Shown piece after piece: positions 49,029 through 60,760 of a stretch of DNA of 64,000 nucleotides (within the stretch, counting starts at the first letter, position 1; each line of letters begins with the position of its first letter). The DNA is from Andrena cerasifolii (Eukaryota; Arthropoda; Insecta; Hymenoptera; Andrenidae), in contig NC_135123.1 of assembly GCF_050908995.1 (NCBI RefSeq), forward strand, positions 15,562,001 through 15,626,000. Direction: 5' to 3'. The notes beneath the pieces were generated by a model that saw only the letters and a program-made list of their open reading frames with translations, made no database searches and had not been told where the DNA came from. Position numbers and translations under genes: made by a program.

Positions 49029-50173
49029 GTGAGTCGAGCAATTTCCGCCAAATCTGCTTTTCGGGGGGAGGGAAAAAGGAATGGCATCCCTACAGGGTGC
49101 CTGAAAAGTATCAGGTTTATTTCAGGTGTCTTTATGTATGAGTCTATAGCAAATGGGAAGAATTAAATTTAATTATCATTGTAATCCTCTACTTTTTTAA
49201 TCACTTTCTTTTATTGTACCTACGGTGGACTGGCACGAAAAGAACAGACATGTTTAATACGTTGTAATTTGTTTGTACGATAAGAGTTTTGAAAGGACAT
49301 GATGTTTGCAAAGGGTATGAACCCATTGCGAATGGTAGTTATGCTTTTTGTGGAGCTGCATTATTTGTTATGCTATTTAGTACGTGAAGGAAAGAAGATA
49401 AACGAAGTTATATAGCTATTTACTTTATGGGACCATTTATCGTTGGGGAAATGATCCTATAAACTTATGTGGAAGCAAATACACTAAGGGCCTCGTTATA
49501 AGAGACACTTTCGTAGCTCGAGATAAATGTTTCAGATGTACATATTTCCTATCTACTTCTGTTTCCTTATTATTACCTATTTATACATATTCTCTTTTAG
49601 TCTCTGTTCGCAATTCCTACCTTTTTACACCTTTTTCGAATCTGCGCTATCTCTGACATGAAAATATCTGCACTGCCAGTTTTAAGTCGCATCGGAGTTT
49701 CATTTGAAACGGACACTTTCGACAGAAAAGAATCCGAGCACTTATATTGGGTAGGGGGAACCTGTGCGAAGTGAAACAATTAAGATTTAACAACTCACAG
49801 AAGCACAAAAATAACAGAAAGGGGCATATTTTTTTAACATATTCTGTTACACACTCTTGTTTTCTAAAATCCATAATAGAAAAGCTTTGTTACTTTAGAA
49901 TTTGATGAAATATTTATTAAAAAATCTGCATTCTTTTGATCCACTGGTGGGGTAGAGTGAAAAATAAGTCACAAAGTAAAGAAGTCAGAGAATTTCAAGT
50001 AGGTTTATTGAATATGAGCTTATAAAAAATATGTTAAACTTGTCTGTAAAAAAAGATTTTAAAATTGAGAAAAAATTAAAATACATTTAAAATACACAAA
50101 AATAAATAATATGCAAAAAACTAAATAAAGTTATAGGAAAAGAACAGAAAACAATTTATTATATGTGCTCTGA

Positions 50174-50177
50174 TTGG
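50174..50177. repeat. target-site duplication (TTGG), left
   Basis: TTGG directly before TGTTACG. The same four bases follow CGTAACA at 51,444-51,447. Confidence 0.75.
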
Positions 50178-50356
50178 TGTTACGTATGTGGATTTTTCCC
50201 CATACGCCGCTCTCAACCACTTTTCGAGCTCGCGTCTACGAAGGGAAAACGCCCTAAAAATCCTTTTGCTTATCACATACCACTAAGGGGGGTCATGATC
50301 TCGACCATCTGGATCACGACCATGGGAACGGGAGTGACACGACGACGACCCCGAAG

Positions 50357-50376
50357 AATTTCCTTATATGGAAATT
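50357..50376. promoter_or_regulatory. palindrome with a consensus CArG box in the LTR U3
   Basis: AATTTCC-TTATAT-GGAAATT is a palindrome with 7-bp arms. Its core CCTTATATGG (50,362-50,371) fits the CC(A/T)6GG consensus of SRF/MADS-box factors exactly. It ends 29 bp before the TATA box. The right arm also contains GAA-AT-TTC, a two-unit heat-shock-element pattern. Function is inferred from the match only. Confidence 0.45.
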
Positions 50377-50405
50377 TCAAATGCATCCCCACTCATTTTT
50401 GGGAC

Positions 50406-50413
50406 TATATAAA
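50406..50413 (+). promoter_or_regulatory. TATA box of the LTR
   Basis: TATATAAA in a GC-flanked context. An initiation site about 30 bp on would fall near 50,437, with Inr-like ACAGTT at 50,449-50,454. It is the only strong TATA in the LTR, and it sets the + orientation. Confidence 0.6.
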
Positions 50414-50802
50414 CCCTTTGGTTTCTACCCTCTGCGGTTAAAAGCAGTACAGTTACGCGTAGAGTAACGTTGTGTCACGCTCGTACCGAGTCGGTTGAAT
50501 TCAGTAAGATCGAGCTAAAGTCTCTGTCGGAATCACAGTTGACCCCATAGAATCCGCGAGTTCGGTTTACATTCTATTGGGCACTTTGTAATAGCCGCTC
50601 GTACGCCCCGCATCGCCAGTGCGTCAACACCGAGCAAATTAGTGGTAATTTTCACACATTTATTACACTATTTAATCGCGACATTCACATTTGTACCAAC
50701 TAATCTTGAATACACGAATGGTGTTCACTTCTAAATCGAGTTGATTCGTTAAAACCCATCTTTTACCCAGCGATCCTTATAAACTTAGTAGCGCTCACCC
50801 AC

Positions 50803-50838
50803 TGATACAACTTTACCGCTCGAGTTGTATCAAATAAA
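50803..50838 (+). terminator. hairpin abutting a polyadenylation signal (end of R)
   Basis: TGATACAAC (50,803-50,811) pairs perfectly with GTTGTATCA (50,824-50,832) across a 12-base loop. AATAAA (50,833-50,838) starts on the very next base. A hairpin at the poly(A) signal is a known arrangement in retroviral R regions. If used, cleavage would fall near 50,855. A second AATAAA is at 50,929-50,934, between hairpins of the array. Confidence 0.5.
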
Positions 50839-50872
50839 AATTAAGAGTTACGAGGCATTAATAACATTTCCC

Positions 50873-51354
50873 GCGACTCCCTGATCTAGCATCAGGTTAG
50901 TTAGCAACCTTTCATCCAAATAAAGGAATTTTACCAACCTAGTGGCTCCCCGATTTCGCATCGGGTTCGTCCACGTGTAACCCTCCTACGGCTCCCTGAT
51001 TTCGCATCAGGTTCGTCCGTATCCTACAGCTCCCTGGTTTCGCACCAGGTTCGTCTGTAAGTCTACCAACCTCCGAACAGCTCCCTGGTTTCGCACCAGG
51101 TTCGTCTGTGAATAATCCAACCTCCTAACAGCTCCTCGACTTCGCGTCGAGTTCGTCTGTGAACATCATCCTAGTGACACCCCGATTTCGCATCGGGTTC
51201 GTTCACGACGTTTCACCCTCCTGCGGCTCCCTGATTTCAAATCAGGTTCGTCCGCGCTTGACTCCATTCCTAGAGGCTCCCTGATTTCGCATCAGGTTCG
51301 TCCTCGCCGTCAATAATCCAAGCGGCTCCCTGATTTCGCATCAGGTTCGTCCGC
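50873..51354 (+). repeat. tandem array of ten two-helix hairpins with compensatory changes
   Basis: Each unit is 33 nt: a 4-bp outer helix, CTC, a 6-bp inner helix, a 5-base loop (TTCGC in most), the inner partner, TTCGT, and the outer partner. Units start at 50,873, 50,942, 50,988 (there extended to 5 bp from 50,987), 51,025, 51,077, 51,128, 51,174, 51,223, 51,273 and 51,322. Spacing is mostly 46-51 bp. The inner helices differ: CCTGAT/ATCAGG, CCTGGT/ACCAGG, CTCGAC/GTCGAG and CCCGAT/ATCGGG. The outer helices differ too: GTGG/CCAC, ACGG/CCGT, ACAG/CTGT, GTGA/TCAC, GCGG/CCGC and GAGG/CCTC. All of these stay paired. Only the first unit is degraded (one outer mismatch, altered loop). The spacers are pyrimidine-rich, often with CCTCCTA. 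The array lies in the inferred U5. The motif is not one I recognise. Confidence 0.9.
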
Positions 51355-51443
51355 GCACCTTACTAACAAATTCGTTAACCATATTCCTTGGGAAATACCC
51401 TTCTCGCCGGCCTCTCGCGTTGCCGCAGCCCCGGCTCGTAACA

Positions 51444-51447
51444 TTGG
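51444..51447. repeat. target-site duplication (TTGG), right
   Basis: TTGG directly after the LTR end, a perfect match to the left copy. Confidence 0.75.
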
Positions 51448-54400
51448 TTTCACTCTGCCCCATCCACTTTGCCCCCCGATTCAGTGGAACAGAAATGTCT
51501 GAATTTCATGTACAATTTATAGGTCACAATGGTAATCGCATAATATGTTGAAATGAAGCCAATTTAAAACACTTCCATATAACCTGACTGATAAACAAAA
51601 TGAATAACACCTATACAAATAAGACACCACCAACCTGACTTTAAAAATAACAATTTCTCTCATAAAATTAAAAAATTTGAATAGAAACCCTAAACATTCC
51701 ACCAACAAGCGGTCTCACAAATGATAGTGATTGTTTCTGACTGACTGAACCATTATTTCACTTTGCCTCACCATTTCGCCGTTCTCCTGTTTCCCCTAGG
51801 TCTCTCGCGTGTAAAAAAATGATTATCCTACATCCTTGACGTCCTCTTTAACAAGGAACCACTGTATAAGTTTTCATCCTACCAATTTGTTTCTAATATC
51901 ATCGAATGGCACCTGAAACGATCTCGAAGGACACTCCGTTCGCAAATAATATCGCGACGGAGAAAAATGTCCTTAAACGAAGGACTCACGGGTTCCCTAT
52001 GCTTCACGTGTATGTACGCGATGGTAGAAACGTCCGGGCGGGCGTCGTTATTGCTCGATGCTGAGGTCAGTCTACGTGACCGACCAGATATTGCCTGCTA
52101 CGACCACGGCTACCACCGTAGTCACCACCATTAACCGCCATGAGCTCACCACTGAGGCAATAATGCCACGCCTCGAAAGATACCCCCCTTGACCAGCATC
52201 TTTGTACCAATATAGTTTGCCATTTTCAACCATATTTTTTCCCTCGCCACTTACGTGCTTCCACTTGCCTCTTAAGCGAAAGGCAGTCCCCTTTTTCCCG
52301 ATAGTAGGGGTACACTTCTTCCGTTGAACGATAAGAGAATCGCGACGGAGCTTACTGTGCGCGTACAATCAATTCTGATGTTTAGGCGAGTTCTATTCAA
52401 GCTTTGTTGTCGTTGTTAATCCTTCGACACTTAATGGGTTCGCTGGGGACACTGTTCAAGGTTCAGAAGTTACCATAACAATATCGTTGTTGGTTCATGA
52501 TGGAAGTAATGCTTAGTTTGCCGAGGCATCGGTCTGCTACTCGGCCGAGGGAAAATCTTCCCCGCCGGATTACTCGGCCGAGCACTAGAATATGCGTTCA
52601 GACTGGGCGAGTGCTCGGCCCAGTGGGCTCACTCAGGTGTAAACTAAACACAGGAACATTACTCGTGTATAATCATTAAAAATGAGTAGCGTGGGGGTAA
52701 ACAAATATTGAGCGCGATTCGAATGTTCCTTAGCTGCGAACTTTTCATATACAAAATAGGAAGCTTGAGAGGCATTCGTGTCTGCGTGTTTCGCGTTTGT
52801 TCCACTACTTGGTACATTCGTTGCGCGGAACCGAAGGGTGAGAGTGGCCTTTTTTCCCAGCCATAGTCGCAACCCTTTTCGATTCTTGGATGCCCCGCGC
52901 TTTTCGACCAGATGTAGGCTTGAATCCCATTCGTTAAGGCACAATGTCGCTTAATTTTCGAAAGCACTCCGCAGGAAAAGCCTGGCGGGTGGCAATTCAA
53001 TCTTGGGCCCGCGGCGGTTCTATGAAAACGAAGCTTAATTCGCTGCCGCCTCGCTGACAGAGTCAGGTCGCGATGAAAACAAGAAGGCGGACAATCGGCA
53101 GAGCTATGCGTCCCGCGAGCCCCGTCTCTTTGCGCTGTGAATTAAGGAAAAATTAATTTTACGGCCACCCCAACTGATTGCCCTTGAGCTGCGACATCGA
53201 TTGTCCACAATAGCCTCGCGGCAAAAGGGGTTGCCCTCGACGAACCATTGTGAGTTCTCCAACCCCAACTGTTGAATCCGTTTCGTATAACGTAGCAATT
53301 GACATGGGGAAAATTTGTACTTAGACGGATGAACGATAGGTCCCTTTCCTGTGATTACCTAGCAGTCCCTTCTATCGCAGGAGCGAAACCTATAAATAAG
53401 AAAGTAAGAGAAATTCATGAAACGTTGAATAAAGCAGAATTCCAAATTCCTCCTTCGACTAAGCTAACAAGGAGAGTATTTTAGGTGTCCGCCTCCGATC
53501 ATTTTGATTTTTGGATATGTTATAGAGGACCGAAAAATAAGAAATACGTGTTTTTTTATTTCCCCCCGTTTTCATATTTGGGGGGTGAAAGCTGCGTTCA
53601 AAGTTAGGGTTGAAAAATCATTTTTGTGGACTTTTGAAAATCTGGCGAGTCAGTCATATTTCGTATTCAAAGACACAAAACTCGTCCATCGACATGTGAA
53701 GCAAACGTTTTGGAAATGTTACGTTTGTCTCCGCTCTCGCTTACTTATCTGCAGTTGCAATCAAATTCAAATGTACTTGCACCTATTATTTCACTAGGGG
53801 ATATCAAGAGACCCTAAACTAACGGCACTGAATCTTCTTTTATGTCTCGTTTGGCCGTCTGACGATCGCGTCTCGTTCACCCCCTTCGACCACAGAGAGC
53901 TTCGAAATTTCCAGGGCTCCGCGTCCAGACAGATTTTCCCCGGGAAAATCATAAACTCGAGGAGAATTTCATCCCCCGATAATTCGCTTCTGGGTGGAAG
54001 AGCGCGGACTCGCTGGTCCTCGGCAAGAACGAGACGCGATATAAGATCGGTCTGGACGTCCGAGGGACGAGGGAGCGTCGAAGTCGGGCGTCGACGTCGG
54101 CGTCCGTCCACCGGATGGAAACAAAGGATAACGAGGCGCGAAAATCGCTTAACGCGATTGGCCATCGATCCTATGGGAAACTTATCTTGCCCGTTGCTCA
54201 CTCGCCGAGCCAATAAAGGATCCCTCGGCCTTTCCACGGGATTAAATATCTCGGGGCAATTTACCTCCTTCGACCTCCTCTCTTCCTACGCCCCCCGCCC
54301 GCCCTCCCGCTCCTTCCTTCCGCCTTGCCGTCTCCTCTCTTCTTCTCCTCGCTCTTCTTTTCCCGTCAGAACGTCGACGCCCACGCCGAGATTTCTCCGC

Positions 54401-56935
54401 CGAAAGACCGATCGTTTCCGCAGCGGGAGAACGTAAAAGAGGAGCCGCTCGAAAAGGAGAGTCCCGCTCCCTTCTTGAGACGTTACTGCGCGTCGGTTCG
54501 CCTCCTTTATTGTTTCTTATTTCCGATCAGCCTGATTTTCTTTCAGCCCCGCGACCCTCGCGTGCTCCTTCTTCCTTTTATCTTCTTTCTTGGCACGCTG
54601 CTTGTCGCAGTTTAAGGATTAGCTTGTTAGCAAAGCGGCAGGGGTTGTTGCTCGAAATACGCAAGTTTTTGTGCGAGGAATGGGGAGCCTGTGGATCTTC
54701 TCAGAAGCCGCATTAAATATGCAGCAGCGCAACGTAAGGAATTCGGCGAGAGAGGCTCTGCCAGTAGTTTCTGTACCGCTGTTACATTTGTACAGGTCAG
54801 TAATTCATTACTTGGACTACTTAGCCGCGCAGCAACACCACTTTGATTTGTAATAAGGAGAACAGTGTGGAGTGCCGTTTTTCACGATATTTAAAGGACA
54901 TTTTAAATACTGTGAAATCAAAGGAACACAGTTTGGGTAGAATCTAGATTGTAGCGCGATCTGTTTAGGAGATTTCACTTTCAGTGACTTCGTCAGGGAA
55001 TTGATATGAGAATTCATAGTAGATTCAACAGAAATACGAAAATGGTAACTCAAAAATGACGCTGGAAGGTGTGACCGCGGAGGGTTAAGGTACCCAGTAT
55101 TTAATAAAGAAACATTTTAACACTTTCACAGTAAATTTAAGCTCATTGCTGACCCTTTTCAATTTCCCGAATATTCACAGATTCTTGAAAGTCCTCACGA
55201 TTATATCTTGTAAGTAGAAACAAAATCCTTCCAATCAGATTCTTAATCTCACGCGCGATAGTGGATGAAAATTGTGAACTACATACTGCATACGTTCAAG
55301 CTGCAGATCACGCGTTACAGGAATGTCTGCGACAATCCAAGGCTGCAGCAATCCAGACGTTTGCGAACGTGTGAAGGAATCGGTGTAGCAGTCGACTGGA
55401 CCTTTAATCGATTTTAAGAGACAATATATAGAGCGTGCACGCGATGCTCGTCAAAGGATATCGCAAAAAGTGCTCGATCTCCCAGATTGGTGGAACATCC
55501 TTTTTGCCCAGTCTTTCGAGGGGCCTGTTCCTCGGCAAAGCGAAAAGAAGCCGCGTCTCTTCGTTCTAGCATCCAATAAACCGGCAGAAATAGAAGGATG
55601 TATGCTCTCTGGAGCATGGAGGAGCGCTTAGAGAAGCGTTTTAGGTTCTTGCTGGTGTGCCAGGAAAGAAAAACCCCTTAGCTGCGGTCGTAGAACGTTT
55701 TCGTGCTTCCACTCCGCCGTGTAACTTCTTCCGCGCTGGGTCAATGTTCCCCAACGAGTCCCGTAAATATCGCTTCTTGCAAATTTCTCTCGAGCTTCTT
55801 CGGCGCGCGGCGTTTCCTTTCCCACTGCCTCCTGGAAGGTGTCTCTTACAATTGACTGTTCGCCAACCAAATTTTGCCTCGCAGTCGATAGACAGGATCG
55901 CACGATTCGGAGCGGTATATCCTTGCGCAGGCAAATAGGTTGAGATTGTGGGGTGGGTGTAAAAATATTTAGGGCAAGATTTGTGGAAGAACTGAACTTG
56001 TATCCCTTTTTAATTTTTTTTCAACACTCCACTGTGACACGAGCAAAATTTTTGGGAGTTAATACTTTTGTAAACACGAAGCGTAGGAAAAAGAGGAACA
56101 TTTATTTATTCGCTAAAATCCCTTTAACATAAAAAACATCTCGTAGGTGCATTATGTTTACAACTGATGGATAAAAGGTTGGTTTGAATCAGTTCATGAG
56201 TTCCTAGCGAGTGATCTTCATCTGGTGGGAAATGAATAGGGAGATATCTGTAATATACTCGTGTAACAATGGAATCGTTAAAGAGGTTCTGCGTTAATCG
56301 CGCGCGTGAACGTAACGCCAGGTAAATAAAGTAGCGAAGGTAGGAAACGGTTTCACAGCTGGCTTATTTGAAACTTCCGCGCGCAATCGAGGTGAGGTGA
56401 CCGAGCACAAAAGATCAGGTAGCGCGCCGTTTAAACACGGACGGGCGTGTACCGCCTCGGGACGTATTTAAACACATAAATCGTGCGCTCGCGGAACCAC
56501 CTGATCTTTGCAGGTAGCTGGTAAAACCTCTCGAGCGCTCTGTACGCTCGGTTCTTCTTCGTGTCCGTGGTGATGAAAATTAAAGGAAACGCGACGGCGG
56601 GTGTGCAGACGCGATCAACTGCAACGCATCCGCAAACACCTGCATTTTTGTCGCAAAACTTGTCGTAATTCTTACGATTATAACTCTGCCACTACAAAAC
56701 AAGGACTGTATACTATCTTTCATACAGGAGCAGTGACTTAATGTTGCGAAACTGGATATACTTGTTTATCCCGAGGTTTTTGTCATTTTTTGTAATTTTA
56801 TATACTCTGCAAATAAGATTTTATCCATATCACGTGCATTGATATACGTACTGAAAATACTTGAGTGCTTCGTTCCGAAGAAAAAGTCAAAATTTTGCTG
56901 TCTAAATAGAAATAAAAATTGGGGTATCTCAGCGG

Positions 56936-57322
56936 GGTCGGCCACAGGAAGGAGGGTGGAGTGGGTGCAAGGCACCCCCCTCCTCAAAAAAGTAAAATGA
57001 AGAAAAGAGAAAATAAAAAAAATGGGAACGATCATTTTTTATTTGATTAAAATTAAGAAAAAATCAACTTAGAACATAATTTCTAATATAATAATATAAT
57101 AATCTACTATTATTACAGATATGGCAATAAAAAGTCACATTTCAATATGTTAATGTTTATTTCTTTCATTTTATTTTCTTCATTATTGCCATTATCACCC
57201 TTTTTTTTCGTGATTTCATTCTGTGAACAGGTGTAATGTTTTTTTACCGTTGAGAAATATTTTGGGGCCCCAAAAATATTTCTACCACCTCCGGGTCTCT
57301 TTCTAGAGAAAGCCGGCCCTGT
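56936..57322. mobile_element. hAT-like element fragment
   Basis: The right side ends GAAAGCCGGCCCTG, the inverse of the CAGGGCCGGC terminus common in hAT elements. The left side has a degraded GGGGTCGGCCACAGG. The interior is AT-rich. Boundaries are approximate. Confidence 0.4.
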
Positions 57323-58199
57323 ATGTCGGAGCCCACTTCACCAGTTAAATAACAAACTTTCCACCTCACCACTTGAGCGTTAAAATATCTCAACATATAC
57401 ACGACGCATCTTATAAATCTTAATCAAAATAAAAAGCATACCCCATATTTGGTTCGACGAGGGTGTAGCGCAAAAATAGTTTCAGAAATCCTGAAATTCT
57501 TGCAGCTGTACGTAAAACATTCTGACATCAAGTACAGCTGGGAAATGCAACTAAATAGCCCGGACAAAGATAATAATTCAGATGAACAACAAATTCCTTG
57601 GACCCACATTGGACTCGAAGTAACTCAAAACTGTTCGCAGATCAGACGCAACTCAGAGACTTCTTAACGAACGTCAGTGCCTGTTGCACCGTTAAACCTG
57701 TTAATCACTGCATCACTTTGACCGAAAGTTCGCAGCACGCGGCAGCTCCCCGTTTATAGGCACGCGCGAATGAGCGCTGCCGCTGATTCTGCCGCCAGAA
57801 ACACGTAGAGATGTGCGTTACGAGCTTGCTCGCTCGCTCAAGTTTGCAGGGTTTCGCGTACTCGTGAAGCTACCTGCGCATCCTGGTTTATGAGTCATCC
57901 AGTTGATCCACTCCACGATATCGCACCGCGCGCCTGGATACTATGGATCATGGCCCGCGAATCGGTTCCCACGCGTTCTGACTCGCTGGGCTCGTTCTTG
58001 AATGGTTATTAACAGATCCCGAGCCCTTTGTCACGGGATATCGCTGTAACGGCACACCTGGAAATCGTGTTGTGCTATGTAAACGATCCCTGGTTCACGG
58101 TAACGTTTGGAAACTACTGTATCTGGGCGCGTGTCAGTTGCTCGGCCCTCTTGCCCGGGCTTGTCTGCAAAAATACAAGCGTCCAATTGACCCAGACCT

Positions 58200-58543
58200 A
58201 ACCCAGACCTTGTAGCAACAGAGGTGCAGTTCCATCTGTATACAGTTCGAGTAAATTAGAGAAAACTGTTTAGAGAATTATCACTTTGACTTGACATTAA
58301 AAAGGTACCACTAATTGAAAAACATACATCTTCGCACAATAAGTAATATTTATTGAGTTGATAAGTTTTTGTTTCTATTTTTGGCAAAAAAATATTCTAT
58401 AATAAAAATATTAATATTAATATTTCTATTGTTCTTTACTTGCAAACGATGGAGAATTTTTTGTTTACGTATATTACACGTCGTAACTCAAAGACTGTCA
58501 AAAATGCAGTTGCAACCCTCTTGATGCAAGGTTCTCAATTCAG
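58200..58543. mobile_element. foldback repeat of family C, copy 2
   Basis: Same orientation and interior as 5,734-6,172 (for example CACTAATTGAAAAA and TTCTATTTTTG blocks). The right end retains GCAAGGTTCTCAATT. The left end is degraded. Confidence 0.6.
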
Positions 58544-58639
58544 AGCTCCGCCTTTTCTGTCGCTAGATTTTATCTGTACGTTTACAAGCTTGTTAAAGGA
58601 TTTCCACCAATCGCACACAATTCAAGTGTACCTATACTC

Positions 58640-59044
58640 ATTTCAGTCGTCGAGATGTGAGCTATAAAATTGCAGTGTAATATTGCTGGGGAAAGTATTT
58701 GCTGTTCAGAGTTTGCTCAGTAAACATGTCCTGTGATAAAGCGCGAAGGGCCACTTTGCACGAATGCTAGATGGAGAAATTCGAAACGGAGGCAGATGGA
58801 AATGCAAAGATGAAAATGAGCGCAGTGCAAAGATGGTTTAAAAAATTTTGATCAAAGGATCGTAACGCTGATGGCGTTATTCAAGGCAATTTGGCAGCAG
58901 GTCGATTATTAACAACACACGAACTTTCCACGGAACTGGATATGTGGCACAGTCAACGACAGTGGAACAAATGAAAATTTCAGTCAAACAAACTGATTTC
59001 TCATCTCTCTGTAACAAAAAGACAGATTTTGCCGACCAACCTAA
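58640..59044 (+). pseudogene. deleted mariner-family element, second copy
   Basis: SAVQRWFKKF, then an in-frame stop, then a LLTTHELSTELD-like segment, matches the order of the mariner N-terminal helix-turn-helix (family knowledge: QRWFxxF, later a REL-type helix). A few dozen bases later comes the inverted terminus ending CCAACCTAA, followed by TA. The inward 160 bp from that end match 9,115 onward. There is no catalytic domain. Confidence 0.65.
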
Positions 59045-60498
59045 TAGAATACGCACGGATTTCGATGTTAGGGGGAGTTGGATAATATAATTTACATTGC
59101 GAGTGGTTTTCTTCCGATATGACAAGATCGTATTTCACCGTGCTGAATTTCCCTTAAACGGCGCGGAGAAAAACAGGGAGGCGAAGGGGAGGAGGAAGGA
59201 AGAGCCAGAACGAGGAACCACGAATGTGGTATGGAACGAGGTTGTGTCGGAGGGTGGAAAAGGCAATGTCCAGTTATTGACCGGCGGAAGGAGAGTGTCT
59301 CATCCACCTCCGACGCTTTTCCTCGCTATTCTGGAGCCATCCTCTTCCGTGAATCCGTCAGGCAAACGAACTTTTAAAACCTTCTAGGACAGCTGTGGCT
59401 GGAAACGGCACCAACTTGCAGTTGGTGTTTCTATTACAGGGACACCAAAAATTGCATTCGTAACTGTTCTTCTTCGTAGCTCTACTCCATCTGTTGCTCG
59501 TCGAATTTTCAACGTATTCTTCTGGAACTAGGTGTGTAGAAAAAAAATTGCGAATGCATAAACCTTTCGTTCCTTTTGCAACGTCCCAGTGAAAGTGTCA
59601 CGAAGATGTAAAAATTGTAGAGCATCGGGTGACGCGTGGAGAAAGCATTTTCGAGGATTTATAAGAATTACATTTTCGTCTTTTTACGCCTTTCGTTTTT
59701 CGCAAAGCGACGATCAGTGGCTCGGCAACACCCCCAATGAAAGTGCCATTATTATGCAAAGGCTGTTGCCTAGAGAGCGCCAGTTGACTCCAGCCAAGGA
59801 AGTAACACGCCAAGAAAAGAATTTCGAGGCTTAAAACGGTTTGGAAAGCCTTCCTCTCGCAATTTCGATCGGTCTTTCATGTTTCCGAGGCGATGACCAG
59901 TGGTCCCCCAGGGCCTTCGCCCTGTCGTAAGGACGTCCGCTGTGCTCCTCTTGAAGCAGGACAACGATTGCCGGGAGTCTTCCTTGATATCCGATCCAAT
60001 AATCCGATGCCGAGACGTCGTTGAAGCGTGAAATTATGGGCATTGACACGGTACCATGGATTCTTCTCCAGGGGGATCGGATGCAGCGTTGAGGCTGAAA
60101 GGAAGCGAAACAAGTCGCGAAAGGATGAAACTGTCTCGGAAGGATCGTAACCCCGGACGGTTTCCTTTTCGTCTTATCGGGGATTTCGTTGAGCAGCGTC
60201 TAAACGCGTTGAAAAATATCTTGAAGCATATTAACAGCGCTGATGGACAGCATTGCCTTTTCATATCTTTATTAAATACATATGCTGTAAAATTAATAGC
60301 CCTGTGAGATAATATTTCATTTCAAACCGGGACATTGCGTGATCAAATTAATTTCGTTTTAAATTAACTATTGTGACGTTTTAAATAACATGTACTTTCG
60401 AATTCGTGGATAGTAAAATAGCCAGATACGATTAAGTTTGCGAGGAGAGTATTTATTTATATTCTTGATGCTTCTGGGACCAAAGACTTCGTATGTTC

Positions 60499-60760
60499 AG
60501 GGTGTCCCAGTATAAGTGGGAAATATTTTAGGGGTGACTTCAGCGCATCGAAACGATAAAAAAAGTTCATGTAAACGTAGGTCCCGTTTGACTTTGCTTT
60601 CGAGTTATAGCGAATTTTGTATCGCAATAATTGTTTCGTTAGATGGGCATAATTCTGTAAACACTACCCGAAAACAAAACAAAAATCAAATAGGATTTTT
60701 TTACTATTTAGATGTGCTGAAGTCACCCCTAAAATATTTGCCAGCTATTTGGCACATCCT
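60499..60760. mobile_element. foldback element with CAGGGTGTCCC end
   Basis: AAATATTTTAGGGGTGACTT and AAGTCACCCCTAAAATATTT are exact inverses about 170 bp apart. The outer parts pair less well. The left terminus resembles the 4,776-5,109 element. Confidence 0.6.

Larger units (their letters stand above)
50178..51443 (+). mobile_element. solo LTR of a Ty3/Gypsy-type retrotransposon
   Basis: The segment begins TGTTACG and ends CGTAACA, a 7-bp inverted terminal repeat of the TG...CA type used by integrases. It is flanked by the perfect direct repeat TTGG (50,174-50,177 and 51,444-51,447). A 4-bp duplication is usual for Ty3/Gypsy, while BEL/Pao and Copia usually make 5 bp. Inside, in order, are a CArG-type palindrome, a TATA box, a hairpin followed by AATAAA, and ten tandem hairpins. 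This is the order expected for U3-R-U5 on the + strand. No internal region follows, because the duplication abuts the end directly, so this is a recombination product. The intact duplication and TATA suggest the insertion is not very old. A stand-alone ncRNA gene is the alternative, but the ends and duplication argue for an LTR. Confidence 0.8.

Noticed and set aside
50873..51354. CRISPR-like appearance (palindromic repeats with short spacers)
   Set aside because: The DNA is animal, repeats are not identical but covary, spacers are similar and only about 5-20 bp, and no cas genes exist. It lies inside an LTR.
50942..51354. tRNA-like T-arm wording (GGTTCG) in the array
   Set aside because: The loop is five bases, not seven, there is no acceptor, D or anticodon arm, and TTCGT is in an internal loop.
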